Shown: positions 1 to 8,382, counted from the first letter of the stretch. The stretch: DNA of 64,000 nucleotides from Hyphomicrobium sp. CS1BSMeth3 (GCF_900117415.1 NZ_FPEI01000005.1:1178001-1242000); one strand, 5' to 3'. Numbers and translations are program-made. Notes: a model not told the origin generated them from the sequence alone.

Positions 1-2073
1 CTGCAACTTGAAGCCGCCGACCGTACCGAGGCCGGAGACCGGCGGCGGCGGGAACATGGCGATGAACGCATCCTTGATGCCGGCATACTGCTGATTGAGC
101 GCCATGGCGATGGCGGGACCGGAAAGCCCCGGCGATCGGCGTTCGCTGAAAGGCTTCAGCGTCGCGAAGACGATGCCGGCGCTCGCGCTGTTCGTGAAGC
201 CGGCAATCGAGAGGCCAGGGAAGGCGACCGCATTCTCGACGCCCGGATGCTTCATGGCGATCTCGCTCATGCGACGGATCACGTCCTCGGTGCGATCGAG
301 CGTGGCGCCGTCGGGAAGCTGCGCGAAGCCGATGAGGTACTGCTTGTCCTGCGCGGGAACGAACCCTGAGGGCACCGCCTTCAGCACGCCGAACGCAGCC
401 GCGATCAGCACGAGATAAATGCCGAAGCCGGCAGCCTTGCGCGACAGCACACCCTTAACGCCGCCCGTGTACGCGTTCGTGCCGCGATGGAACACGGCGT
501 TGAAGCCGCGGAACAGCCAGCCGAGCGTCAGATCGAGGAAGCGCGTCAGGCCATCCTTGGGCGCGTCATGGCCCTTGAGGAGGAGCGCTGAAAGCGCGGG
601 CGACAGGGTCAGCGAGTTGATCGTCGAGATGACCGTGGAGATGGCGATGGTCAGGGCGAACTGGCGATAGAACTGGCCGGTCAGCCCGGTGATGAACGCG
701 AGCGGCACGAACACGGCGACCAGCACGAGCCCGATTGCAACGATCGGTCCCGAAACCTCCTGCATGGCCTTGTACGTCGCCTCGCGCGGCGGCAAGCCCT
801 CCTCGATATTGCGCTCGACGTTTTCGACGACGACGATCGCGTCATCGACGACGATGCCGATCGCCAGCACGAGGCCGAAAAGCGTCAGCGCATTGATCGA
901 GAAGCCGAGCGCGTACATGACCGCGAATGTGCCGACGATCGAGACGGGCACGGCGGCGAGAGGAATGATCGAAGCCCGCCAGGTCTGAAGGAACAGTACG
1001 ACGACGAAGACGACGAGCGCCACCGCCTCGAGCAGCGTCATGACCACGGCCTGGATCGAAGCGCGCACGAACTGTGTCGGGTCGTACACGATGCCGAAGT
1101 CCACGCCCTCCGGCATGTTCTGCTTGAGCTCGGCCATTGTCGCGCGCACGGTCTCGGAGATCTGCAGGGCATTGGAGCCGGGCGCCTGGAAGACGCCGAG
1201 GCCAACCGCGGGCTTGTTGTCGAGCAGTGCGCGCAGCGAATATTCGGAGGCGCCGAGCTCGATGCGTGCGATGTCGCGAAGGCGGACGATCTGGCCGTTG
1301 GCGCCGGCCTTCACGACGATCTCGCCGAAGTCCGCTTCACTCTGCAGGCGCCCCTGCGCATTGACGGGGAGCTGCAGATCGATATCGGCAGGGGCCGGCG
1401 AAGCGCCGATGACGCCGACGGCGGCCTGAATGTTCTGCGCGCGGATCTCGTTGACGACGTCGGCGGGAGAAAGGCCCACCTCCGCCGTCTTGGCCGGATC
1501 GAGCCAGATGCGCATGGCGTAGTCGCCGCCGCCGAAGATCTGGACCTGCCCGACGCCCTCGATGCGCGCCAGCCGGTCCTTGACGTTCAGCACGGCGTAG
1601 TTGCGCAGGTACGTCATGTCATAGCGGCCGTTCGGCGAGAGCAGATGCACGACCATGGTGAGGTCCGGCGCGCTCTTGACGGTCGTCACGCCGAGCCGGC
1701 GCACTTCCTCGGGCAGCCGCGGCTCGGCCTGCGCAACGCGGTTCTGGACGAGCTGCTGGGCCTTGTCGACGTCCGTGCCGAGCCGGAAAGTGACCGTGAG
1801 CGTCATCACGCCGTCGGCGGTCGCTTGGCTGCCCATGTAGAGCATTCCCTCGACGCCGTTGATCTGCTCCTCGAGCGGCGTCGCGACGGTCTCGGCGATG
1901 ACTTTCGGATTCGCGCCCGGATAGACCGCGCGCACCACGATCGAGGGTGGTGCCACCTCGGGATATTCCGAGATGGGCATCACACGCAGCGCCAGAAGGC
2001 CGGCGAGGAAGATCAGCACCGACAGAACGCCGGCGAAGATCGGACGATCGATAAAAAATCTGGAGATGTTCAT
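1..2073 (-). CDS. RND multidrug efflux permease (AcrB/MexF type), 3' part missing
   Basis: Inner-membrane proton-driven pump subunit that, with a periplasmic adaptor and an outer-membrane channel, expels hydrophobic drugs. The reading frame stays open from the ATG at 2073 to the window edge, giving 691 of the roughly 1,050 residues usual for the family. The N-terminus MNISRFFIDRPIFAGVLS is the classic first helix, and the periplasmic porter domain follows (EYPEVAPPSIVVRAVYPGA). The TM4 proton-relay motif GIVVDDAIVVVENVERN, with its two adjacent Asp, is intact near residue 407. The first Shine-Dalgarno is weak, suggesting coupling to the adaptor gene 91 bp upstream. The gap between them holds the small inverted repeat TTGTGCTTGCACAA (2121-2134). 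The hydrophobe/amphiphile efflux (HAE1) assignment is firm; the substrate cannot be read from sequence. Confidence 0.96.
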   Translation of the reverse strand, partial: MNISRFFIDRPIFAGVLSVLIFLAGLLALRVMPISEYPEVAPPSIVVRAVYPGANPKVIAETVATPLEEQINGVEGMLYMGSQATADGVMTLTVTFRLGTDVDKAQQLVQNRVAQAEPRLPEEVRRLGVTTVKSAPDLTMVVHLLSPNGRYDMTYLRNYAVLNVKDRLARIEGVGQVQIFGGGDYAMRIWLDPAKTAEVGLSPADVVNEIRAQNIQAAVGVIGASPAPADIDLQLPVNAQGRLQSEADFGEIVVKAGANGQIVRLRDIARIELGASEYSLRALLDNKPAVGLGVFQAPGSNALQISETVRATMAELKQNMPEGVDFGIVYDPTQFVRASIQAVVMTLLEAVALVVFVVVLFLQTWRASIIPLAAVPVSIVGTFAVMYALGFSINALTLFGLVLAIGIVVDDAIVVVENVERNIEEGLPPREATYKAMQEVSGPIVAIGLVLVAVFVPLAFITGLTGQFYRQFALTIAISTVISTINSLTLSPALSALLLKGHDAPKDGLTRFLDLTLGWLFRGFNAVFHRGTNAYTGGVKGVLSRKAAGFGIYLVLIAAAFGVLKAVPSGFVPAQDKQYLIGFAQLPDGATLDRTEDVIRRMSEIAMKHPGVENAVAFPGLSIAGFTNSASAGIVFATLKPFSERRSPGLSGPAIAMALNQQYAGIKDAFIAMFPPPPVSGLGTVGGFKLQ

Positions 2074-2164
2074 GACAGGCTCGCGGGGAGGCTTGGACCG
2101 CTCCCCGCAGGGCCGGTCAGTTGTGCTTGCACAATTCCGAGTTCACGATCGGCTGCCGGTAGCG

Positions 2165-3403
2165 TCAGTTCTGCGCGTCGGCGGACGTCACGCGGCCTGG
2201 AGGCGCTGGCTCGGGCTTGACGACGGCACCGGGCCGAACGCGCTGCAGTCCGCTCACGACGATCCGCTCGCCGGCATCGAGACCACTCGTGACGATGCGT
2301 TCGCCGTCGGCCATCGCACCGAGCGTAACCTCGCGGTAGGCGGTCTTGTTGTCATGGCCGACCACGATGACGAAACGCTTGCTCTGGTCCGTGCCGATGG
2401 CCCGTTCGCTGACGGCTACAACCGGAGCGTTTTGTGGCTGCGCCATGCGCACGCGCACGAACTGGCCTGGGATCAGGCGCCCGTCCGCATTCGTGAACAC
2501 CGCGCGCAGGCGTACTGTGCCGCTCGTCGCATTGACCTGGTTGTCGATGAGCTGAAGCTTGCCGGCGGCCCAGGCGCCGTTCGCGGCCGGGTTCGAAATC
2601 TCGACAGCGACCTCGCCGACGTCCCCGGCGGCATTGGCCGCGGGGCTCTGTGCCGCAAGGACACGCGACACCGTCGTCTCATCGGCATTGAAGCTCGCGT
2701 AGATCGGATCGACGGAGACGAGCGTGGTCAAGACCGGCGCTCCCGGTCCCGCTGCGACCAGATTGCCGACGGTGATCTCCAGTCGTCCGACGCGTCCCGC
2801 CACGGGTGCGCGCACTTCGGTGTACTCGAGATTGAGGCGCGCAGCCTGAAGTGCGGCTTTGGCGGCCCGCAGCGTCGCGTCCGCTTCGTTGAACGCGTTC
2901 GTGCGCTGGTCGACATCGCGCTCCGAGAGGGCAGAGCTGCCGAGCAGGCGCCGGCCGCGGTCGACCTCGGTCCGCGTGAAGACAACGCGTGCTTCGGCGG
3001 CCGCAACCTGCGCCTCGAGGCGCTCGACCTCGGCCGCATAGGGGGCCGGATCGATCGTCAGGAGGAGTGCGCCCTTCTCGACGAGCGCGCCTTCGCGGAA
3101 GTGCACCTGTTGCACGCTGCCGGCGACGCGCGAGCGCACGTCAACACGCTCGACGGCCTCCAGACGACCCGAGAACTCGTCCCATACGGTTGCCTGACGC
3201 GGCGCGATGGTCAGGACGGAGACGGTGGGCGCGGGAGGCAGCATCGGTGCTGGGCCTTCTGAGTGCCCTGGTGCCGCCGAGTAAAGGACGGCGCCAGTTG
3301 CGGCGCTCGCAGCCAGTATGGCGGCCGAACCCCAGAACCAGCGGCGCCCACTCCTCGGCTGCCGATCGGCTCCCGACTGCATGTCATTGGGAGTACTGCT
3401 CAT
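2165..3403 (-). CDS. RND efflux periplasmic adaptor (membrane fusion protein, MexE/AcrA type)
   Basis: Links the RND permease to the outer-membrane channel. The 412-residue protein has an N-terminal basic stretch and one hydrophobic helix (WFWGSAAILAASAATGAVLY) that anchors or exports it. Next come the beta-barrel/lipoyl half (GRLEAVERVDVRSRVAGSVQ), an alpha-helical hairpin around residues 110-180, the second lipoyl half (YTEVRAPVAGRVGRLEITVG), and the C-terminal barrel with the typical GERIVVSGLQRVRPGAVV end. Two in-frame ATGs lie at 3409 and 3403. The AGGAG ribosome site abuts the first but is 6 nt from the second, so 3403 is chosen. It is the first gene of the leftward pump operon and faces the TetR gene. 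No outer-membrane TolC-type gene is seen here; it could lie beyond the left edge. Confidence 0.95.
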   Translation of the reverse strand: MSSTPNDMQSGADRQPRSGRRWFWGSAAILAASAATGAVLYSAAPGHSEGPAPMLPPAPTVSVLTIAPRQATVWDEFSGRLEAVERVDVRSRVAGSVQQVHFREGALVEKGALLLTIDPAPYAAEVERLEAQVAAAEARVVFTRTEVDRGRRLLGSSALSERDVDQRTNAFNEADATLRAAKAALQAARLNLEYTEVRAPVAGRVGRLEITVGNLVAAGPGAPVLTTLVSVDPIYASFNADETTVSRVLAAQSPAANAAGDVGEVAVEISNPAANGAWAAGKLQLIDNQVNATSGTVRLRAVFTNADGRLIPGQFVRVRMAQPQNAPVVAVSERAIGTDQSKRFVIVVGHDNKTAYREVTLGAMADGERIVTSGLDAGERIVVSGLQRVRPGAVVKPEPAPPGRVTSADAQN

Positions 3404-3877
3404 GATCATCTCCTAACGCTTGCCTGTTTCAGGCTTTTGTCTTTCGAGCGTCCGTTGCTCAGGCGGTTCGCTCTTCGTCTCGATCTTTGTGCTCGACTTG
3501 GGCCCGGCGTGCCGGATTGCCCAGTCAGTTCGTGCAACGTGCTGCTAAGTCTTGTTCTCTGTATCCCGCGCTCGGCTTTTCATCGCGCGGTGTGCTCATG
3601 CTCATCTCCACCTCTTCGAGTGGATTTGCCGTGCTCGTCATCGCTCGTCATCTAGGACGTTGGATCGCCGCTTCGGCCGACACGGGCGGGGCAACTTTAT
3701 TTATGGGCCCGAGCAAAGGCGGCGTCCTGCCGCTGTGCTCAGTCTGCCCGCGTTTTGTGTCCTGTTTGAATCAACCGCCCGCGTGTATTGCTCATCCTTC
3801 TGTTGCCCTCGTCTGCACTGGCCGCTTCTCGACCACACCGATCATTCGCTCAATTACCCGCCACGTTATGGCCGGGT

Positions 3878-3898
3878 AGCCCGCCCGATTGGCGGGCT
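3878..3898. other. GC-rich hairpin in the efflux leader
   Basis: AGCCCGCC and GGCGGGCT form a perfect 8-bp stem around the loop CGATT. No T-tract follows on either strand, so it is not a clear intrinsic terminator. It may be a structural element in the leader of the leftward efflux transcript. Confidence 0.4.
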
Positions 3899-3963
3899 CC
3901 TGTCTGTCTTCACTGACGCGTGGGGAGGCTTGACCCGATAGACCCCGTCGCTAGGTATTTATA

Positions 3964-3975
3964 TACCGATCGGTA
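3964..3975. promoter_or_regulatory. Putative TetR operator, perfect palindrome TACCGATCGGTA
   Basis: A perfect 12-bp palindrome inside an AT-rich stretch, 93 bp upstream of the divergent TetR gene. TetR/AcrR regulators commonly bind such palindromes to repress both themselves and the pump they face. The half-site ATACCGAT recurs 50 bp to the right. Confidence 0.6.
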
Positions 3976-4010
3976 AGTAATGGGTGACAAGGGATCTGTC
4001 AATGACTATC

Positions 4011-4025
4011 TATACCGATAAGTAC
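4011..4025. promoter_or_regulatory. Second putative TetR half-operator (TATACCGATAAGTAC)
   Basis: Repeats the ATACCGAT half-site of the palindrome at 3964-3975, followed by a degenerate second arm. The starts of the two half-sites are 50 bp apart, which would place repressor dimers on nearly the same DNA face. It overlaps the likely tetR promoter. Confidence 0.4.
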
Positions 4026-4068
4026 TGAAATGCGATGATGCTCGCAGAGATGTGAAGGAGATCGTGTC

Positions 4069-4659
4069 GTGGCGAAGGGCCGTCCAAGAGAGTTCGATGC
4101 CGACGAGGCGTTGGACAAGGCCATGATCGTATTCTGGCAGCGCGGCTTTGAAGGCACTTCACTGACAGACCTCACGGAGGCCATGGGCATAAGCCGGCCA
4201 AGCCTTTATGCCGCGTATGGCAATAAGGAGGAGCTGTTCCACCGGGCGCTCCAGCGCTACTTGGAAACAGGCCCCGCTGCGATGTATCGCGCGGCGCTTC
4301 AGGCGCCGACGGCGCGAGGCGTCGTCGAGGAGTTGCTGCGTGGCGCGGCCCAGTGCCTTACGGATCCGTGCCATCCGGCCGGCTGCCTCTCGGTCCAGGG
4401 CGCGCTTTCGTGCAGCGAGGCCGCGCAATCCATAAAGAACGAGCTTTCGGCGCTGCGCTGCACAGGCGAGGATGAACTGCGGGCGCGCTTCGAACGCGCC
4501 AAGGCCGAAGGCGATCTTCCGGCCGCAAGCAACCCCGCCGCGCTCGCGCGCTATATCGCAACGATGCTGCAGGGCATGTCCGTGCAGGCAGCCGGCGGCG
4601 CCACACGAGAGCAGTTGCTGGACGTCGCCGAGATGGCGCTTGCCGCCTGGCCGGCGTAG
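4069..4659 (+). CDS. TetR/AcrR family repressor, divergent from RND pump
   Basis: A 196-residue one-component regulator. The N-terminal helix-turn-helix (GTSLTDLTEAMGISRPSLYAAYG, about residues 28-50) is typical TetR; the C-terminal part is the ligand and dimer domain. The GTG start has a strong AAGGAG 8 nt upstream, and no earlier in-frame start is as good. Its place facing the adaptor/permease genes, with palindromic operators between, implies it represses the pump and itself and is released by a drug-like inducer; that is inference from family behaviour. A cysteine-bearing loop (DPCHPAGCLSVQGALSCS) sits mid-protein, as in several TetR proteins that sense reactive compounds. Confidence 0.93.
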   Translation: MAKGRPREFDADEALDKAMIVFWQRGFEGTSLTDLTEAMGISRPSLYAAYGNKEELFHRALQRYLETGPAAMYRAALQAPTARGVVEELLRGAAQCLTDPCHPAGCLSVQGALSCSEAAQSIKNELSALRCTGEDELRARFERAKAEGDLPAASNPAALARYIATMLQGMSVQAAGGATREQLLDVAEMALAAWPA

Positions 4660-4704
4660 CGGCACTCAATTCCCATCGCGTTGTTTAGGCGTTTTGGCTA
4701 AGCT

Positions 4705-4782
4705 CTAGTGTCCCGATACCGAAGTTCGCTTAACCTCGATGCCAGTGTCCCGAGCGAACTTCGGAATCAAAAGGGACACTAG
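4705..4782. repeat. Palindromic element 1 with CTAG ends (REP/MITE-like)
   Basis: A 78-bp inverted repeat. The outer arms are CTAGTGTCCC and GGGACACTAG and the inner arms CCGAAGTTCGCT and AGCGAACTTCGG; the loop is about 22 nt. Arm mismatches are confined to a short spacer between outer and inner blocks. The transcript would fold into one long hairpin. The neighbouring element at 4796-4871 has the same architecture and the same CTAGTGT ends. Confidence 0.75.
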
Positions 4783-4795
4783 AACCATAATCTTG

Positions 4796-4871
4796 CTAGT
4801 GTGATTCAGATCGAGAAATTCGCTCTACACTGTGCCGCGAGATTTGGCGAATTTCTCGATCATCACACTAG
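4796..4871. repeat. Palindromic element 2 with CTAG ends (REP/MITE-like)
   Basis: A 76-bp inverted repeat built like the element at 4705-4782. The outer arms are CTAGTGTGAT and ATCACACTAG, the inner arms ATCGAGAAATTCGC and GCGAATTTCTCGAT, with a 23-nt loop. It shares only the CTAGTGT termini and the block layout with element 1; the inner sequences differ, so the two are related in form rather than simple copies. Together they fill most of the 309-bp gap between tetR and the CoA ligase gene. The rest of that gap shows nothing further apart from the CoA ligase ribosome site. Confidence 0.75.
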
Positions 4872-4968
4872 TCGCTAAGCCGACCTTGCCGCACGAGCTG
4901 GGTTATCCGGCTCCCCCCATACGGCATCGAGAACAGGCCACTCGTTTTCTATCAAGGGAGACGATGCC

Positions 4969-6273
4969 ATGTCGCTGCGCGCTGAAGTCTATTCGTTCGA
5001 CTCTTTCGAAACGGCCAGCATTGAAGAGCTTCGCGAACTCCAACTCGCTCGACTTAGCAGCATGCTCGCTCGCACGTATGAGCGGGTTGCTCACTACCGC
5101 CGCAAATTCGATGCGGCCGGTGTCCAGCCGAATGATCTGAGATCCCTCGCCGATCTCTCGAAGTTTCCGCTCACGACCAAGGAAGACCTGCGCCAGAACT
5201 ACCCATTCGGCATGTTCGCCGTGCCCATGGACAGCATCGTGCGCGTTCACGCATCCAGCGGCACCACCGGTCAGCCGACGGTCGTCGGCTACACGCAAGG
5301 CGACATCCGCACGTGGGCCGGGCTCATTGCACGCTCGATCCGTGCGGCCGGCGGCAAGCCTGGAGACAAGATCCATGTGGCCTACGGCTATGGCCTCTTC
5401 ACGGGCGGTCTCGGCTTGCACTACGGGGCCGAGCAGCTCGGCTGCACCGTCATTCCGGTTGGCGGCGGTTTCACCGAACGCCAGGTTCAGCTCATCACGG
5501 ACTTCAAGCCCGACATCATCGCTGTGACGCCGTCCTATCTGCTCGCTATTGCTGATGAGTTCGATCGGCGAGGTATCGATGCGCGGAAGACGAGCCTGCG
5601 GATCGCGATTTGCGGTGCCGAGCCCTGGACGGACGGCATGCGCGACGAGATCGAGCGACGCATGGGCCTCCAGGCCGTCAACATCTACGGGCTCTCCGAG
5701 GTGATCGGTCCCGGCGTCGGTCAGGAGTATGTTGCCGACAAAGATGGTCTGACGATCTGGGAGGATCACTTCCTACCCGAGATCATCGATCCCGATACCG
5801 GCAAATCGCTTCCTGACGGCGAGGAGGGCGAGCTGGTCTTCACCTCGCTCACCAAGGAGGCTATGCCGATCATCCGCTACCGCACGCGCGACCTCACGCG
5901 CCTGCTGCCCGGTACGGGACGCGCGATGCGCCGCATCGAGCGCATCAAGGGTCGCAGCGACGACATGCTCATCATTCGTGGCGTGAACGTCTTTCCCTCA
6001 CAGATCGAGGGGGTGTTGGCGAACATTCCAGAATTCGCGCCGCACTATATTCTGGAGGTGACGCGTCCCGGTCAGCTCGATGAGCTCGACGTTCTCGTCG
6101 AGACGCGCACGCCGGCGGCACCACATACCGAGGCCGCTCTGGCACGACAGGCAGAGCATATGATCAAGGCGCTCGTCGGCGTGACGAGCACGGTGCGCGC
6201 CATGCCGCCAGGGGGCATCGAGCGCTCGCAGGGCAAAGCGCGGCGGGTCATCGACAAACGTCCAAAGGGCTGA
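4969..6273 (+). CDS. Phenylacetate-CoA ligase family protein (PaaK-like)
   Basis: An adenylate-forming enzyme that activates an aryl-acetate-type acid with ATP and CoA to its CoA thioester in the cytosol. The 434-residue length matches PaaK. The ATP loop ASSGTTGQPTVVGY is at about residues 95-108, the YGLSE motif of the adenylating core near 240, and the C-terminal hinge SDDMLIIRGVNVFPSQIE near 330. The AAGGGAG ribosome site is 8 nt before the ATG. The stop lies 2 bp before the next start, so the two genes form one transcription unit. No paaABCDE ring epoxidase or other paa gene is present, so this is probably not the standard phenylacetate route. The true acid could be a hydroxylated phenylacetate or another aryl acid. 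Confidence 0.92.
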   Translation: MSLRAEVYSFDSFETASIEELRELQLARLSSMLARTYERVAHYRRKFDAAGVQPNDLRSLADLSKFPLTTKEDLRQNYPFGMFAVPMDSIVRVHASSGTTGQPTVVGYTQGDIRTWAGLIARSIRAAGGKPGDKIHVAYGYGLFTGGLGLHYGAEQLGCTVIPVGGGFTERQVQLITDFKPDIIAVTPSYLLAIADEFDRRGIDARKTSLRIAICGAEPWTDGMRDEIERRMGLQAVNIYGLSEVIGPGVGQEYVADKDGLTIWEDHFLPEIIDPDTGKSLPDGEEGELVFTSLTKEAMPIIRYRTRDLTRLLPGTGRAMRRIERIKGRSDDMLIIRGVNVFPSQIEGVLANIPEFAPHYILEVTRPGQLDELDVLVETRTPAAPHTEAALARQAEHMIKALVGVTSTVRAMPPGGIERSQGKARRVIDKRPKG

Positions 6274-6275
6274 GC

Positions 6276-7673
6276 ATGAGCGGGCCGAGCACAAGCGAAC
6301 TCCTCATATCTGCCGGCTTGTCGTCCCGTGCGATCGCAGACTGGATCGCGGCGGAACCTTCCGGTGTTTCGGATTTTGCATCGGATCGCCGCGACTACAG
6401 CGAATATTGGGTGGCCAGTGCCCGCCTGCTTGCCGCACTTCCGAGAAAGCCGGCGCGGAACGATGCCGAGCGCGCGGCAGCAGAGGCCATTCTCTCGGCC
6501 GCCCGCGGTGCGCGCGACCGTTTCCTCGCCGTGCACGCCCGCGCGGTCTACGACGAATTGACCGCCGCGCGGATGCGCTTTGTGCGCCTCGAAGATCTGG
6601 TTTGGATGGCTGCCGAGGCCGTGCCTGGGCTCGTTCCCACGCGTCAGGAGGTTGCGGCGGAGGCGAAGCTCGATCAGCGCGACAAGGATGGAGTGGAGAT
6701 CGACCAGGGGCTGTTCACATCGCGTGTTCTTGCCGACGAGCAGGCGGGTCTGCATCTCTGTCACGCCATGCTGCTGCCGCGCGAGGACGGTGCCGAGCCC
6801 GCGGCCCGCCTTGCCGCTGATGGCGCGCTCGATCTCGGCGCCGTGCGCCTCGAGCGTCACGGCCGCGCCCTTCATCTCATTGCGGTGAACGCGCGCTTCC
6901 TGAATGCAGAGGACGACACGACGCTCGACGCCATGGAGATCGCGACGGACGTCGCCACGCTCGATCCGGGAAGCGACATCATCGTCATGCGCGGAGGGCC
7001 GGTCGAGCACCCGAAGTACCGCGACCGTCAGATCTTCGGCGCCGGCATCAACCTCACTCATCTGTATCGTGGCGCTATTCCCTACCTCTGGTTTCCGCGC
7101 CGCGAGCTCGGCTATGTGCACAAGATCTTCCGTGGTGTGGCGCGGCCGGATGCACTCCCCGACGACGTGAGCGGTTTCGGCATCGAGAAGCCGTGGGTCG
7201 CCGCGGTCGATACGTTCGCCATTGGCGGCCATTGCCAGATTCTGCTTGCCATGGACTACGTCATTGCGGCTGCTGATGCGTTCATGACGCTGCCGGCGCG
7301 CAAGGAAGGGATCATTCCCGGATTGGCCAACCTGCGCCTGCCGCGCTTCGTCGGCGATCGCATTGCCCGGCAAGCCATTCAGTACGAGCGGCGCTTGCCC
7401 TGCGACTCGCCCGAAGGGCGGCTCATCTGCGACGAGATCGTCGCGCCTCAGGACATGGCCGTGAGCATCGAGCGCGTCGTCGGCGGCCTCACCAGCGCCG
7501 GCGCCGTCGGAGCGATCGGCAATCGCCGCGGGTTGCGCGTCGGTCAGGAGCCGATCGACGTCTTCCGGCGCTACGTATCGCTCTATGCGCGAGAGCAGGC
7601 CTACTGCCACTTCAGCCCGGCGCTCATTGCCAATCTCGAGCGCAACTGGGACGCGCAGAACCGCAAGATGTGA
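6276..7673 (+). CDS. DpgC-like aryl-acetyl-CoA dioxygenase (crotonase superfamily)
   Basis: A 465-residue protein with a helical N-terminal domain (about 1-180) and a C-terminal crotonase domain (about 185-465). This two-part build and the segment FGAGINLTHLYRG (residues 254-266), followed by IPYLWFPRRELGYVHKIFRG, resemble DpgC, the 3,5-dihydroxyphenylacetyl-CoA 1,2-dioxygenase of glycopeptide antibiotic producers. DpgC uses O2 with no metal or flavin and releases an aryl-glyoxylate. The second crotonase motif (VDTFAIGGHCQ) and EGIIPG are also present. Coupling to a PaaK-type ligase 2 bp upstream fits a pathway in which the ligase makes the thioester and this enzyme oxidises and cleaves it. 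The alternative is an ordinary enoyl-CoA hydratase relative, but the long N-domain argues against that. Confidence 0.8.
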   Translation: MSGPSTSELLISAGLSSRAIADWIAAEPSGVSDFASDRRDYSEYWVASARLLAALPRKPARNDAERAAAEAILSAARGARDRFLAVHARAVYDELTAARMRFVRLEDLVWMAAEAVPGLVPTRQEVAAEAKLDQRDKDGVEIDQGLFTSRVLADEQAGLHLCHAMLLPREDGAEPAARLAADGALDLGAVRLERHGRALHLIAVNARFLNAEDDTTLDAMEIATDVATLDPGSDIIVMRGGPVEHPKYRDRQIFGAGINLTHLYRGAIPYLWFPRRELGYVHKIFRGVARPDALPDDVSGFGIEKPWVAAVDTFAIGGHCQILLAMDYVIAAADAFMTLPARKEGIIPGLANLRLPRFVGDRIARQAIQYERRLPCDSPEGRLICDEIVAPQDMAVSIERVVGGLTSAGAVGAIGNRRGLRVGQEPIDVFRRYVSLYAREQAYCHFSPALIANLERNWDAQNRKM

Positions 7674-7683
7674 GCAATTGCGT

Positions 7684-8382
7684 TCAAATTCCCGGGTCGT
7701 CGATCGTCGCAGCCGGTTTGGCGAGCGTTCGCAAGGCTTCGAGGTCTCTGATCTCGACCACCGGACCCCGTACGACGACTTTGTAGGGCACGAGTGACGC
7801 GAATGACCGAGAGAGAACCTCCGGCGCCATGCCGAGGCGGGAGGCGAGGACCTTCTTCTCGAAGGGAAGCGAAAATCGCCCATTCGCGCCTGTCTCGGCG
7901 TCGTGAGCCAGCAGCCAGTTCGCCAGCCGCTCGAGGCTCGACCTGAGCTTCTGGTTCTTCAGCTCCTTGACGATCCCGCGGTAGGCATAGGCAAGCTCCT
8001 GCGCAAGCGCGCGGGCGAATGCGGCGTCGACTGCAAATGTGCGGCGCACTGCGGCGGCCGGGATCAAGAGAACGCGCGCCGACGAAAGGGTCCGCGCCGA
8101 CTTCAAATAGACCCGGTCGAGGATCACCGCGGCGACGATGAAGCTCTGCCCCGGCCCGAGCACCGATACAGTCGTTTCCCGGTCGCGATAGGCCGAGTAG
8201 ACCTCCACATGGCCATCGACGACCACATGCAGGAAGTCCGCCGGGTCGCCCTCGCGCGCGAGTTCCACGGCAGCAGGAAAGCGCTGCAGGAACGATACGC
8301 GCAGAAGCGCCTCGGCATGGGCTGGATCTACCTCGGCAAACAGCGGCAAATGCCGCATTTCCTCAATTTCTTCCGCGCGCAT
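7684..8382 (-). CDS. Crp/Fnr family regulator lacking cysteines (NarR/Dnr-like)
   Basis: A 232-residue regulator with a cyclic-nucleotide-type beta-barrel (about 10-125), a long dimer helix and a C-terminal winged HTH (KKVLASRLGMAPEVLSRSF). It has no cysteine at all, so it cannot carry an Fnr [4Fe-4S] cluster; NO-, nitrite- or haem-responsive relatives (Dnr, NnrR, NarR) are likewise cluster-free. The ATG at 8382 has GGGAGGA 8 nt upstream; an in-frame ATG 42 nt earlier lacks a site. It faces narK across a promoter region carrying TTGAT/TTGAC-type boxes, so it is the likely activator of the nitrate operon and may autoregulate. The signal sensed is inferred. Confidence 0.9.
   Translation of the reverse strand: MRAEEIEEMRHLPLFAEVDPAHAEALLRVSFLQRFPAAVELAREGDPADFLHVVVDGHVEVYSAYRDRETTVSVLGPGQSFIVAAVILDRVYLKSARTLSSARVLLIPAAAVRRTFAVDAAFARALAQELAYAYRGIVKELKNQKLRSSLERLANWLLAHDAETGANGRFSLPFEKKVLASRLGMAPEVLSRSFASLVPYKVVVRGPVVEIRDLEALRTLAKPAATIDDPGI

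Larger units (their letters stand above)
3404..4068. other. 665-bp intergenic region between efflux operon and tetR
   Basis: No convincing gene is seen; the open frames here lack ribosome sites and protein-like composition. The tetR-proximal 110 bp are AT-rich and carry the regulator operators, so the divergent promoters are probably there. If so, the efflux mRNA would have an untranslated leader of about 550 nt. The leader contains a perfect GC-rich 8-bp hairpin (3878-3898). Confidence 0.6.

Noticed and set aside
3487-3941. Overlapping short frames in the efflux-tetR intergenic region
   Set aside because: Composition is Ser/Arg/Cys-rich and start sites lack a ribosome site; likely non-coding leader DNA.
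4705-4871. Reading the two palindromes as intrinsic terminators of tetR
   Set aside because: The arms are far longer than a terminator stem, loops are about 22 nt, and no T-tract follows; a repeat element explains the shared CTAGTGT ends better.
4969-7673. Standard phenylacetate degradation (paa) locus
   Set aside because: Only the ligase-like gene is present; no paaABCDE, paaG, paaZ or paaJ is in the window.
6072-7883. Long open frame (603 codons) on the minus strand opposite the CoA ligase and DpgC-like genes
   Set aside because: It is antisense to two well-supported genes, Arg/His-rich, and resembles no protein; such frames are common in high-GC DNA.
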